In this document: positions 12,450 through 23,330 of the stretch, piece by piece
Numbering within the stretch: position 1 is the stretch's first letter
How the letters are laid out: every line of letters starts with the position of its first letter
Source of the DNA: Bradysia coprophila
Lineage: Eukaryota > Arthropoda > Insecta > Diptera > Sciaridae
NCBI RefSeq assembly: GCF_014529535.1
Contig: NW_023503456.1
Coordinates: 1,314,133-1,378,132, forward strand
Length of the DNA stretch: 64,000 bases
Reading direction: 5' to 3'
Notes under the pieces: model-generated
The model's database searches: none
Told to the model about the DNA's origin: nothing
What the model saw: only the letters and a program-made list of their open reading frames with translations
Position numbers and translations under genes: made by a program

Positions 12450-13221
12450 TTTAGCCCCGTACGAAGTACGAAGGGGCTTATAGGATTACGATGCCGTGTG
12501 TAATTGATGGAATTCGAAGCAGACGGTAAGGGCAAAGTGTTTGCCTATGTTCATAGATAACGAATCCGCAATAAAAATTTTGTCTGTCCGTCTGTCCGTC
12601 TGTCCGTCTGTCCGTCTGTCACGTCGATATCTTGAGTAAATCAAATCCGATTTCAAAATTTTTTTTTTCCCTGAAAGGTAGTTGAAATAGTGAGGCTAAG
12701 TTCGAAGATGGGCGATTTTGGGTTGACCCCTCCAGAGCTGGGGCCCCATAAGTGCTTTAACGTTTTCCAAAGATTTCTCTGGCCATTTAAAGGCTACACT
12801 TGTAAGTGATACATCAAATGAAAGGTATTTACAATACCTATCCACAAAAAAAAAGTTTATGGAAATTGGATGACCGACTCGTGAGTTAGACCCCTTGGTG
12901 TGAACTAGGTACAGGGCGGCAATCCGTTTTTGCTTGTAGGTTAGTCAAATTTGAACGGATTTAGATGGATTTTGATTTATTGATTTATTGACCGTACCAA
13001 TCAGGGAAAAAAAAGTTTATGAAATTCGGTTTACCGGAGCGTGAGCTAGGTCTCTTGGAGTGAGCTTATATGTGGCTACTCGGCCGTACAGTGAAGGTGG
13101 TGTTTTTTGTTAATATCTCGAGTAAAATTTAACCGAATTTCATGAATTTTTTTTTGTTTGAAAGGTACTAACGAATGTAAAGCAGCCGTTGTACTTTCCA
13201 CCTCCTAACAAAATGGCCGTC
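12450..13221 (-). repeat. Dispersed repeat copy B (inverted relative to 1-727)
   Basis: Starts with TTTAGCCCCGTACGAAGTACG (terminal hairpin) and runs as the reverse complement of 1-727, with about 90% identity. It carries an expanded (GTCTGTCC)n tract near 12583-12620 where copy A has two or three units. Beyond 13221 the sequence continues past where copy A leaves the window, so the true end is unknown; a similar GTACGGGGCT motif at 13480-13490 may be the other boundary. Confidence 0.7.
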
Positions 13222-13509
13222 GGCCGCCATTTTGGATTTTTGTAAAATCAATATAAATAGGTGAAAATGATAATTCTAAAATCACTGATCAGTGGGAAGT
13301 GTAGTTTGTGTTACTTTTGAAAGGAACGTCGTACGGGGCTTCGTAATTGCGCTATGCGCAATTTTTAAGACGTACACATTGCATAAGAATTTTACGACGT
13401 TTACGGGCGCAATAGGCTTACGGTAAGAGTAGGGCGACGGACGAAGTAGGGTCACGTGCGCAATAGATGTACGGGTTTGTACGGGGCTCAGTCGCAGCAA
13501 ACGCTCCGA

Positions 13510-14393
13510 CTGTTCTGACGGCTCGTTTTTATTTCGTTCGCTACGCTAATGTGCCACCATATATTATAGACTCATGATAGTCGTGAGGGAAATCTGCTTT
13601 CCCATACACTTTAAACACCCCCTAAACTACGGGCATACACACGGTTCGTCTTTAGCAAACATGTTGTGAATGTTAAATAATTTCACGAACACACTCGCAC
13701 ACCAGGCACATAATAAAGGATAAAGCGCTGAGATTTTGGTACAAATCTTTCGACTTATGATAATAAAATATAAATTTAGAACGTGTTGAATGATTATTTG
13801 CCGCTCTCCACCGAATGGTATACATGGAAGGAAGAAGAAAAAACAACAAAGGAACGAGAATCGGTTTTTTTTGCCTTCGTTCTCTGTTCAAAGAAATTTC
13901 GAGCGGTAAACTAGAAGTTATAGAAGGTAGATTTACGGGCGTGAAAAATTGAATCAAAAGTTTTCCCGTTGCTGTGTGACACAAATAAAATAAAAAAAAG
14001 ATCAGTGGAGAAAAGTGGTTTATTATTCTAGTCGTTAAACTATATGTCTGATGTGGTTTTTTCATGGTTTTCAATAAAAAGAGAATTCACGGCAGTTGAT
14101 AACCGGAATTGAAATTTTAAATTGAATTGAATGGAAAGCGGAGTGATTGTGTTGAAGTTCCGAATACAGTTGCAGATTTTAAGTGGATAAATGGAGACTT
14201 ATTATGTCAGGCGACAGTCAAGGAGATAAGCAGTTGTTTGGAGTGGAAATAATTTCACAAAGAAAATGATTTAATTCGTGAGAAGTAGAGAAAATGTACT
14301 TTAGAGTCCCTCTTCTCTCATACCTTATATCCAGAGCAAGAGTGAGAATATGGTGACTGGGGTTTAGTTGCCCAGTGGCCATGACATCTCTCT
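13510..14393. other. Non-coding stretch
   Basis: No gene, tRNA or clear repeat is recognised. One minus-strand open frame of about 130 codons (13673-14074) has no family resemblance and no coding-like composition. Confidence 0.4.
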
Positions 14394-14485
14394 TCTTCTT
14401 CTTCTTCTTCTTCTTTTTCAGCCTGTTTCTATCCACTGCTGGATGTAGGCCTCTCCAACTTCTTTCCAATTTCGTACGATCCATT

Positions 14486-15565
14486 CAGGGCCTATTATTT
14501 GGGAATTAATTCCCAAAATTCACAAATATTCCCAAATATTGAACTGAATTGAAGAAGTCGTCTGTAGAGACGCAGATGTCTTTTCACTCAGGAACTACCC
14601 TTTAAATATTTGAACGATCAGTGGATATTATCCTTATAAACTTTTTAATACAAAAAATGACCTGTTTTAAGCCGATGGAGGAACCCCAAAAGATTTAAGT
14701 GTTAAGTGCAATGAAAATAACACTTTGTTCATAAGAAATATGCATTGACATTGCCTAATCACGTCAAGCACATTACGTCCGAGGTTCCAAATTTTTGCTT
14801 TGACTTGAAAAACCTTGTCATCTAAGTCCCTAAATTTATTTCTGATAAATTAATCTGGTTTTAGTCGGCCGTGATTCTAGAAAAGAGATGATCCAGTAGA
14901 GATGAGTCCGTAGAACGGCAATTATTTTCTATCGTATTCTCTTCTTCAAGTCTTCCGATATAAATACGCTTTGCTGCTTCGCGTATAGATGTCGTTCATG
15001 GCTTATAATTTGGTTATCGATTTTGGAAATATTTGAGAATATTTGGAAATATTTGGGAATTTTTGGGAATATTTAGGAATATTTGGAAATATTTGGGAAC
15101 TTTTGTGAATATTTGGGAATTTTTGGGAAGTAGAAGGTTGTAGAAGTGTAGACGATAGAAAATACCTGCTGTAATGCCGCTGGATATTCCAGTCACTCGT
15201 GAACAGCTACTATTAGCTTTCTTTTGAATTTTCGACTGATCGAAATCAGCGCTATTTTTTCCGGGACTTTCTTATATACTACCACTACATATAAGAAAGT
15301 TCCGAAAAAAATAGGGCTGATTTCGGTCAGTCGAAATTCAAAAGAATACCCGCTAAAAAAAACTTCTGATGGATGTCATTAAATGTCAGTGGCATTTAGA
15401 CACGATTCATAAAGCCTGGTTGATAACAATACAAAAAAAGAAACCTAACATTTTGGCAGAATATATTGAAAAGGATCAATTTTTTGGAATTAATTCCTAA
15501 ATATTCACAAATATTCCCAAAATTCCCAAATATTCCCAAAATCGATTCCCAAATAATAGGCCCTG
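14486..15565. mobile_element. Non-autonomous hAT-type element inserted in the RTE 3' end
   Basis: Perfect terminal inverted repeats of about 21 bp: CAGGGCCTATTATTTGGGAA at the left end, mirrored by CCCAAATAATAGGCCCTG at the right. Subterminal (T)CCCAAATATT units are repeated at both ends. Flanks GATCCATT and ATTCCATT agree at 6 of 8 positions, consistent with an aged 8 bp target duplication. An internal hairpin lies at 15220-15345. No transposase ORF. Confidence 0.8.
15220..15345. repeat. Internal hairpin
   Basis: TTCTTTTGAATTTTCGACTG and its reverse complement, together with GGGACTTTCTTATAT / ATATAAGAAAGTTCC, form a stem of about 55 bp around ACTACCACTAC. It lies within the 14486-15565 element. 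Confidence 0.7.
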
Positions 15566-15737
15566 ATTCCATTGCCATTTGCTGCCAGTTTGTACCTGCA
15601 ATATTCTTGATTCCGTTTGTCCATCTCTCTGGTGGTCTACCTATAGCTCGTCTTTTATATGGTCGCCAGTTCATGATGCTAAAAACCTTCAAACGAAGCC
15701 ACAACGAATTATACATTGCCATCTCTCTACTACTTAT

Positions 15738-15969
15738 CAAGGCTGTAAACTTTGGGAAGGTCACGCAGACCGCCATTTTATTAGATACGCGGGAACACAC
15801 CATGTCTGATGATTTTACATACAAAAAAAAATTCACCACATCATCACGGCGATGACAATCATCACAGTAGTAGGTGAATTTTTGTATGAAATCCGCCATG
15901 TTATCATCAAGTGTGGTGTGTAAGCCGCGTATCTGTATCTGCGTGACCTCCGCAAAGTTTACAGCCTTG
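15738..15969. mobile_element. hAT-like MITE, CAAGGCTGT family, long copy
   Basis: Ends CAAGGCTGTAAACTTTG and CAAAGTTTACAGCCTTG with flanks CTACTTAT and CTACTTAA (7 of 8 identical). The arms also carry GGTCACGCAGACCGCCATTTTATTAGAT. A 74 bp relative with a perfect target duplication is at 54824-54897. Confidence 0.75.
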
Positions 15970-16492
15970 CTACTTAAAGGTTTCTTCCAAAGGTGAAATG
16001 AAATGTCAAACCGTCATCGATAGAGCCATAACCTGTAACCTCACTACTACTGATCAAGTCCGAGTAACTGTAAATCTGAACACTGGCGGCTGCACCGTCA
16101 TCCATAGAGAACCCTAACCTCAACTCCGTGAAAAAAATTGAAATTATTGCGATCCGTTTAATTTTATGTTTTTTTCCGGATCTACAAAAACGTTTAATTT
16201 AATAGATTTCCGATGTATAAAAGGTGACATTTTGATTGTTTCTTGTATGGCGTAAGTGTTTATGTTATAAATTCACTGAACCTTAAAACACTCTAGAAAA
16301 CACTGTTGAACGGGCGAAAAGAAAGGAGGCCAAATGAATGAAAATGTATCTTAGACACCCGGAAAAGGGCTTTAAATACGAAGGTCGTATGTGAAAACGG
16401 TGCATTTAATAAAAGTACGTTCAAAGGGAATTCTCATTCTTTGCCAGACTTGTAGAATTTCTTTGGATAATGTAGATTCCACCAATGGATAC

Positions 16493-16500
16493 AACATTGC
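16493..16500. repeat. 8 bp target site duplication of the hAT (left)
   Basis: AACATTGC directly before TAGAGGTGTGCACCG. The identical octamer follows the right end at 19598-19605. Confidence 0.92.
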
Positions 16501-16527
16501 TAGAGGTGTGCACCGATTTTAAAATTG

Positions 16528-16618
16528 TCGGCGGCGGCGCGCTGAGTGTTCAGGAATCGGCGGCGGCGCGCTGAGAGAAAATTAGAGTCGGCGGCGGCGT
16601 ACTTCGCGGTGCGCCGAC
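16528..16618. repeat. CGG-rich subterminal repeats of the hAT (left end)
   Basis: Three GTCGGCGGCGGCGCGCTGA / GTCGGCGGCGGCG-type units in an otherwise AT-rich context. The right end has the same type of units at 19488-19585. They are probable transposase-binding sites (inference from subterminal repeats in the hAT family). Confidence 0.8.
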
Positions 16619-16774
16619 AAATTTTTAAAAATTCGAAAAATCGTCCAGTTCAATGCAAAAAAGTTTTTAATAAAAAATATAAATCGAAAAATAACAAAAG
16701 AATTGAAGAAAAAAATTGTAAGCTGTTTTCATCATCGTATCTTATCAAAAAAAAAAGAAAGTTTCGAATCCAAT

Positions 16775-19022
16775 TTACTCTTTCATTTGAATTTTAAGAA
16801 CAAAGTCTTTTAGATAATCGTAATTGTTATGCATGAATAACACTTTATCTAAGTTATCTGGCGTAATCTGTGTGCGCTTTTGATTAACAATGATTCCGGC
16901 AATTGAAAAGTTTCTTTCGCTGGGAGTGCTTGTAGCCGGAATAGCGAAGACTTGTGTTGCTAGACTGCTTAATGTTGGCATAAGTCTTGCGTGATCTTTC
17001 CAATACGTTAACACATTCGTGATTTTGATTTTGTTGTGCATGCTTAACAACAAGTAGCATTCACGTTCTACTGCTGTTTGTGACGTATTAGTTCTGGCGA
17101 CCGACGATAACGTTGAATGCTTCTCAGCTAATTCTTCCACATACGACTCACTCTTTGTTATGGAAGAATTGTTAGGCGAGCTGGAAACTCCAGCCGAGGC
17201 TATGTCTGCAGAACCTTTCACTAAAAATTCAACCGGTGTGGTCTGGCTCGCTAGTAAATAATTCTTAACATCCAGTAGGTTCTGGAACCGTGGATCTAGC
17301 AGCGATGCCAGCACGACTACGTCCGACAGTGGAAAACGGTGGTCAAAACCTGACAACATGTTCGCCTTCAGTAGTTTAATTTCATATGAATCCTTAACTT
17401 CACTTTCTAGCAACGAACTTATTTCACTCCGGAAGACGACGTAATAGTTCATTGTAGCATATGAACTACCTGAGAAAATAGCAGTTATCCTCTGGAAGTG
17501 TCGCAGAAAATCAACTAACTCCTTCGCTAACAAAATATCACTGTTCAATAGCACGAGCTCAGAATTATCGGTTTTGTGCAGCATTAAATTGATGACATTT
17601 TTGTTGTATCCAACCAAACTTTCCACCATCATTAAGACACTGTGCCATCTTGTCTTAACGTCAAGCTTTAAAGTGTGACGATGATCACTGCTGTCTTCAA
17701 TTGAAGAGGCCAGGCTTTCAAGATCGTTATCAACGTCGTCAACGTCGTCGTAGATCAAAAACATTTCGCTCCATTCAGATATTTCGGCAGCTAACGCACT
17801 CTGATCTTTAGTTAATTTTTCAAACTCATCCGTTCTATACCGCAGCGCTTTCACAATGTCTTTTATCTTCTTTAGCAAAACTTTTATGGGTTCCGTTTTC
17901 TTAATGCCGTCAACCGATACAAGGTTATGAAGTGCGTGTCCTACGCAAGATATGTTTTCGTAACTTCCCAAGTTACAAGTTTTCTTCATGTTTTTCGCTG
18001 GAATGAAAAATTAAATGTAAAATTTTATCGGCTCAAAGCAGAAGCCTTCATCTTCATACCTGCATCGGTAACCATGTATATATTCTTCTGCGTAAGTCCG
18101 TAGCAATCGAGAAGGGATTCAATGTATGGCAGAACATTTTCCCCTTTATGGCGATCGGCAAAATGGTTCGTTGAAAGCGTTAGATTTACCAAAGCGAATT
18201 GTTTATCGACAAAATGAAGGGTCAACGTCATGTAGCTCCTTCGTCTGTATTTGTCGGACCACCCATCGAAAGTCACAGCTACTGTAGGCGGAGATTCAGC
18301 TTTTATGTAATCAATCAGCCAAGCGCGACAATCATCGTAAACAGTAGTCAGTGCTCTGGCTATAGTTGTTCGATGTGGCAAATCGTCTGTTTCAGCGACA
18401 TGATACTTCTGGGAAGATAATGAGATTCGAGGTAGAATAAATTCAGTAAATAAAAAACGAAAACTTACCTGGAAAAAGTCACGCAGTCCCTGGCCATCTA
18501 CTAAACTAAATGGTAGAAGATCTCTGCAACAAAATAGAACCAAGTCTCGCGTCAAAACAAATTTAGCCTCTTTCTTGCTCGATGACGTTGTAGCAGTCCT
18601 ATCTGTAGCAAAATAGCTCTGAATACTTCGTTTAGTTTGTTCAGCGGTTTTCGAATGAAGAGAAATTTTGTGGTCTTTCTGTACATGATTGATCAACGTG
18701 GTTGTGCTGATCGAAGATGAAAATACTTTTACACCGCTTCTGTCGAACGAAATGAGGTGTTGATGTACACAACTACGAGTTTATTAATGAAAGAAACTCA
18801 CTCGACAAGCAACCTGGTTTCATCAGCTTCGGAGAAACACACATTACAAAACCACTTGTCCCGTTGACTTTCGACGACCCGTTCATCAGCCCGGAAACAT
18901 AAATATCCGAAATATGACCATGCAATGGACTTTGATGACGACTTTGTGAGCTTTATTAAGAGTTCGGAATTTTTGACACCGATCAGGTCTGCGTCCACAG
19001 ATTTGCTCTTAGATTTTGCCAT
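16775..19022 (-). CDS. hAT transposase (BED finger, RNase H-like core, hATC domain), four exons
   Basis: Cut-and-paste transposase. Exons on the minus strand: 19022-18802, 18706-18469, 18408-18060, 17997-16775. The introns are 95, 60 and 62 bp, all GT-AG and in phase. The total is 2031 nt (676 codons plus stop) with no internal stop. The start at 19022 (MAKSKSKSVDADLIG) is chosen because the upstream codons look like non-element hydrophobic noise. Exon 1 to 2 carries a BED-type C2H2 finger (WFCNVC ... HVQKDH). The core has FDGWSDKYRRRSYM (first catalytic Asp), MVTDA (second Asp), CVGHALHNL (CxxH) and TRWHSVLMM (RW motif). The C-terminus has FAIPATSTPSERNFSIAG, with the catalytic Glu in the dimerisation domain, followed by NQKRTQITPDNLDKVLFM. 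All key hAT residues are present, so recent activity is plausible (inference). Confidence 0.92.
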
Positions 19023-19597
19023 TGTCACTGCGGCTACAAGAAACCAGATGAATATGGCAATTCCAAACAATTTTTTGTATGCAACTTGTTCGTCAAACAC
19101 TTGGCAGCCGCATATTGCGAAAGATATTCTTACTTACTTCGTTTGATATCGCCCGTAAATATTTCTTGTTAAAAAAAACCGAGACGCACGTAATGGCCAC
19201 CAAAAGTTGTTCAAATTGAAACGTTCTTTTGTTTAGAATGATGTTTGCGCCAATGCAACCTTAAAAATGGTCAATGCTCTGATGGCACTGATTCATTCAT
19301 GTTACTTCAGTACCATCTAGTGGGTAATTTGGCGTGTGCGAACATTGCGAAAGTTTCTAAATGGGGGAAAATTTGAAATGATATGCAATATACTTTTTAA
19401 GCTTCGCTCGCCTTTCAAATGTTTTTTCGTGATTCTTCATGATTTTTGTATCTTATTTAGTTAAAAAAAATTCGGCGCGATGAAAATAAAGTCGGCGGCG
19501 GCGGCGGCGTTGAACGATTTTTGTCGGCGGCGGCGCGCCGAAAATTTAGCAAAAAATCGGCGGCGCGCCGGCGTAAAATCGGCGGTGCACACCTCTA

Positions 19598-19605
19598 AAC
19601 ATTGC
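19598..19605. repeat. 8 bp target site duplication of the hAT (right)
   Basis: AACATTGC, identical to 16493-16500. Confidence 0.92.
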
Positions 19606-20220
19606 TGCATACTTGTCGCTGGTAACACCAAGAGATTCTAGTGCTCTAAGTCTTGTTGCCAATGCATCATACAACTTTCAAAGTGACTCGCTTTCATTGT
19701 TCTGATCCGTTACCAACTTTAGTAGCTCTCTGACATACAATTCTATTAATATTTTCAATGAAAGTATAAACCAGGTATGGTCTATTCATACAAACCGGAG
19801 GACATAACGATTTCATATAAACAAACTCACCTCTCATGGGAGGTGTCGACCTTGTGTCGACGTTCATTGAATATTTTGTCTTTACCAAATCGTGTTTTCA
19901 GATAGTTGACCGCTTTCGGAGGAAAACTAGAAACAACGTTTCTGGCTGGAGTATCAATCACCGTGGCTTGGACCAAAAATTTAAATTTTTCTTCATTCGA
20001 CAAATTCTTATCCTCGTGCCTTTAAATTGGCTCCGAAACAGTAACCAATTTTTAGGCTCCCCGTCAAACTTTACCAATTCGAGCTTAGGCAGTTTATATC
20101 TTGATTTATTGTCGCCGCTGCAACAAGGAATGAGACTGTTGCTTTCTTTCTCCATGCCTTCTGATCTGCATAATTCTTCCACTACCAAAGTCATATCGTT
20201 CATCTTATCTCTGTAATCTT
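19606..20220 (-). pseudogene. BEL/Pao retrotransposon gag fragment, decayed, interrupted by hAT
   Basis: The minus strand has KLPKLELVKFDGEPKNWLLF (20070-20110), the hallmark start of the BEL/Pao gag (DUF1759-type) region, then frameshifted remnants. Codons for ESLGVTSDKYAAM near 19610-19650 continue directly into the sequence on the other side of the hAT (16440-16500: YPLVESTLSKEILQVWQR). This shows the hAT inserted into gag. No pol, RNase H or integrase remains in the window. Confidence 0.75.
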
Positions 20221-20539
20221 GTAGGAGTAATCAGGAGTAATCGGAATATTCTTCGTAATAAAATGTGAAACGCGTACTTTTGGCATGCCAGAAATTGCTC
20301 GGTTTTATGAATTTTCCACAGACTTCGTGTATCGATGACTTGAACAGATATTAACTACCTTGGACCAAACGACAGTGACTTTATTCTTCCTCCTTTTCTT
20401 TCTATATTTATTTTCACAACGTACGAACGAATAAACGAATGTACGCTTTCGTTGGCTAAATATAACACCAACCAAGTATTCGTTGTTTGAGCCAAGAGGA
20501 CCCCTTTGACTAGCCAAGTATTACCAATTGACCAAAATA

Positions 20540-20810
20540 CGTTAACCACACGTATGTCTGCTTCAGCTAGACTAACCAACCAGACGTATCTATGAACCAA
20601 CCAGACGTTTGTATGACCGACAGAACATATGTTTTCCAACCAGCCAAATGTATTACCAATCGACCAAACGTATGTTTTGAACCAGCCAAACGTATGTATA
20701 TGATGAGCCAACCACTAACACGTATTCCAACCAATCCAACCAGCCGAAAATGCGACCAATCGATCAAACGTATTTTTGAATCATCCAAACGTATGTGACC
20801 GACTTATCAA
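20540..20810. repeat. Degenerate tandem repeat (ACCAACCAGCCAAACGTATG-like, about 20-24 bp)
   Basis: About ten diverged units sharing ACCA(A/G)CCA...ACGTATG. Overlapping open frames on both strands over this stretch are products of the repeat, not genes. Confidence 0.7.
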
Positions 20811-20914
20811 TCAACCGTATGCCTGAACAAATTGTTCTTGACTCAGAAATTAAAATTGGAGAGTTTATCACTCCAACACGCAGTGCCAGTTATAATTATC
20901 TGAGTAATACAATT

Positions 20915-20990
20915 ATCACCACGACCAATGCTGAATTTAGAATTCAGCCTTTTACCAACTGCGCCACTTGTTCCGAATAATAATAAAACT
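20915..20990 (-). other. tRNA-like block next to the inverted-repeat end
   Basis: The minus strand reads AGTGGCGCAGTTGGTAAAAG (A-box-like) followed by a perfect GCTGAA / TTCAGC anticodon-arm-like stem around TTCTAAA, but no B box follows. It begins a few bases inside the 21015-21171 repeat, so it may be a primer-binding-site region or a SINE/tRNA remnant. Weak evidence. Confidence 0.3.
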
Positions 20991-21171
20991 ACTGAATTTG
21001 GGACTTGTGTCCCGTTGAACGTACTTTTATTAAATGCACCGTTTTCACATACAACCTTCGTATTTTAAAGCCCTTTTCCGGGTGTCTAAGATACATTTCC
21101 ATTCATTTGGCCTCCTTTCTTTTCGCCCGTTCAACAGTGTTTTCTAGAGTGTTTTAAGGTTCAGTGAATTT

Positions 21172-22250
21172 AAAACAGTTTAAGCTCATTATTTGGCAAG
21201 AAAACAATGAAAGCCATTAAAACAATTGTTTCTATTTTCAAACATGAGCAAAGTGCCTGCTCATTTTCACTGCACGCACATATGTTGAGGTTGTCTGTGG
21301 ATGATTTTGGACATTTCGAATAACCTTGGACTTGATCCATAGGTTTGTTCCAATGTCATTTCGAAATGTCAAATTTCATCGACAGAAGACAACCTAGCCT
21401 CAACTTTCACGTTGACGAAAATTTTAACGAAAAACTTATAAAGAAATTGGTTGAGGGTTAGGTTATATTCACCTCTGTAGATGAAATCGTTCTCTTTCGT
21501 GTTGTCAAAGTTCGGGTTAACAGTCATTTGGAACAATACAATAATTGTCAAAATAACAAGAAAAATAAGCTGTTGTTATGGTTCTATGGATGACATCGGG
21601 TCGTGTTCGGTTCATTTTGTTCCGTCGATTGCTTTCAACTGAATGTACCGTATAACAATCTTATGAAAATCTTACGAGATTTAGGCAAGTACCAATGTTC
21701 GTGAGGAATCAATTAAAAGCAAGGATGTGACAAACGCGTTTAACTCCAAAGTCCCAGAAAAAAGGCCTCATTTTCGAGATGAATTTCTGCTTCAATTTTT
21801 TTGCAATTTGTATTTGTACTACTCACATCTTGAGCTCGAGTCTTGTTGCCGTATAAAATAAACATTTTTGCTGGTAAATTGTACGGAAAAAAAGTAAAAT
21901 AAAATAATAACTCGTACAGTGGCGTAGACTGCCGTAGTTTGTAATAAATTCAGATATGGTGAATGAATGAATAACAGTTTTATTAGTCTACTATTTCCTA
22001 GCCGACTATAACAGTAAAAAGTGATCAATTTATCAACTTAAAATCAAAATGAAAAACTTATAACCAAAATCACAGATAGACAATACAAAAAATAAATAAA
22101 TAATTTACGGAAAAGCAAGTGAAAATCAATATGTCACAATGAGTCGAAAGCATTTGAAAAAGAAAACAACAACAAAATTCAAACATAGGTAGGTAAGCAC
22201 AAAAACCCAGACTAGACTGTGCCGTAAAATCAACTATTAGCCGGTTGGCT
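21172..22250. other. Non-coding stretch
   Basis: No gene recognised. The A-rich sequence at 22050-22170 lies just past the 3' end of the minus-strand CR1/Jockey-like fragment and may include its 3' UTR or tail. Confidence 0.4.
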
Positions 22251-22329
22251 TCGTCAAAGCAAAATAGATAACGAGATCATTGTAACAGAAAATCTATGCG
22301 CCATAAGAACGAGGTTTAAAGTGTGAACC

Positions 22330-23330
22330 TCAAGGGATGCCAAAACGACCAAAAACAGAACCATCGAGCTTCTGGACGCTGCGTCTAAATTTCTGAGATA
22401 GCAAGGTGGGATCCACGTGAGCGACCGCCATGTTAAAAAGTTGGCAAGCAAAATTGAACGGCGAATATCGGTTGTAAGTGGTCCTGCATGTATTCAAACG
22501 AATCAGTGGCGGGTTACGAAGAGCTCTCAAACCATCATACAATGAAATCCTGTCACGTAACACCTGTGAGTTGACTTTCCCGGTGAGCACGTCGTGGATA
22601 AAAAAGACAGCGGCATTCGTGCGCCGTCTTACTAATGGCTGCAGATTCAATTCCTCACATCTGTCAACATACGGTCGCAAACGATAAACTTCCGCGCTTG
22701 GGTCGACAAGGCGATCCTGGTTTGCATATAGAACGAACTGACGTCGGACGCTTTCTAGGGCCTGGATGTGGACGTCATGATGAGGCGACCAAACTGAGCA
22801 AGCAAACTCGAGATGTGAGCGAACGACCGATGAGTGAAGCATCTTCGCTGTTTCGACGTTAAACCTTCCATAGCATTGGCGTTTAATGAATGACAACATC
22901 GACTGCCCTTTCATGGCAACTAGCTCTCCGTGATTGGTAAATGAGAAATCCTCTTTGTACGTTACACCGAGGTCCTTGGCCTCATTCACTCGTTCCAGCA
23001 GTTTGCCATTCATATAATAATCAGCCAAAATCGGGGAGCGTTTTCATGTGATTGACATAATCTTGCATTTACCTTCATTCAACTCGAAACCGTTTCTGCA
23101 ACACCAATTAAAGAAGTTATTTATGGACGCTTGGAGCAACTCTGTATCAGCGATAGACGAAATTCTGTTGTGTGTGATTTTTTTATCGTCAGCAAAATTC
23201 AGCCCCTTCGGGACTGTCAGTGTTTCATCCGAGTCATCGAAAAATATAAGAAAAAGCAATGGACCAGTAATCGAACCTTGACCAACACCTGACAGGACAT
23301 CAATTACCTCGGATAGAAATGAGTAATGAG
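22330..23330 (-). pseudogene. CR1/Jockey-like non-LTR reverse transcriptase, 3' part, one in-frame stop
   Basis: One continuous frame holds RT blocks in order: LSGVGQGSITGPLLFL (about 23290), FADDKKI (catalytic; Phe in place of the usual Tyr, 23185), GFELNEGKCKIMS (23060), and LGVTYKEDFSFTNH (about 22960). Then comes the C-terminal tail with LRPYVDRCEEL and FNFACQLFNM, ending at a stop at 22330. The only break in the frame is a TGA at about 23045-23047, between the KIMSIT and KRSPILADYY segments. The 5' half of the element is missing (truncated near 23330). Confidence 0.85.

Larger units (their letters stand above)
14394..15676 (-). mobile_element. RTE-like 3' end, split by a hAT-type insertion
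   Basis: 14394-14485 (minus) is the last part of the RTE ORF plus its GAA-rich tail (seen on the plus strand as CTTCTTCTT...). 15566-15676 is the preceding part (GRPPERWTNGIKNIAGTNWQ). The two match contiguous sequence in the 7264 and 31518 copies, with the 14486-15565 element sitting between them. Confidence 0.85.
16501..19597 (-). mobile_element. Autonomous hAT DNA transposon, apparently intact
   Basis: The 3097 bp element has ends TAGAGGTGTGCACCG and CGGTGCACACCTCTA (perfect 15 bp TIR) and a perfect 8 bp target duplication AACATTGC. CGG-rich subterminal arrays ((T)CGGCGGCGGCGCGCCGA units) lie at 16528-16618 and 19488-19585. It encodes a complete transposase (separate entry). It is inserted in a BEL/Pao gag remnant: the gag codons resume on both sides of the duplicated octamer. 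Confidence 0.93.
16269..21171. repeat. Unit bounded by about 156 bp inverted repeats
   Basis: 16269-16424 and 21015-21171 are reverse complements at about 95% identity (shared blocks include GGAGGCCAAATGAATG and GGAAAAGGGCTTTAAATACG). Between them lie a BEL/Pao gag fragment, the hAT at 16501, and a degenerate ACGTATG-rich tandem region. The inverted orientation argues against a simple LTR pair; a head-to-head arrangement of two LTR pieces, or a composite element, would fit. Confidence 0.7.

Noticed and set aside
13673..14074. 133-codon minus-strand open frame
   Set aside because: No family features, low-complexity hydrophobic start, no splice or promoter support.
20355..20798. Overlapping Trp/Gly/Ser-rich open frames on both strands
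   Set aside because: Products of the degenerate ACGTATG tandem repeat.
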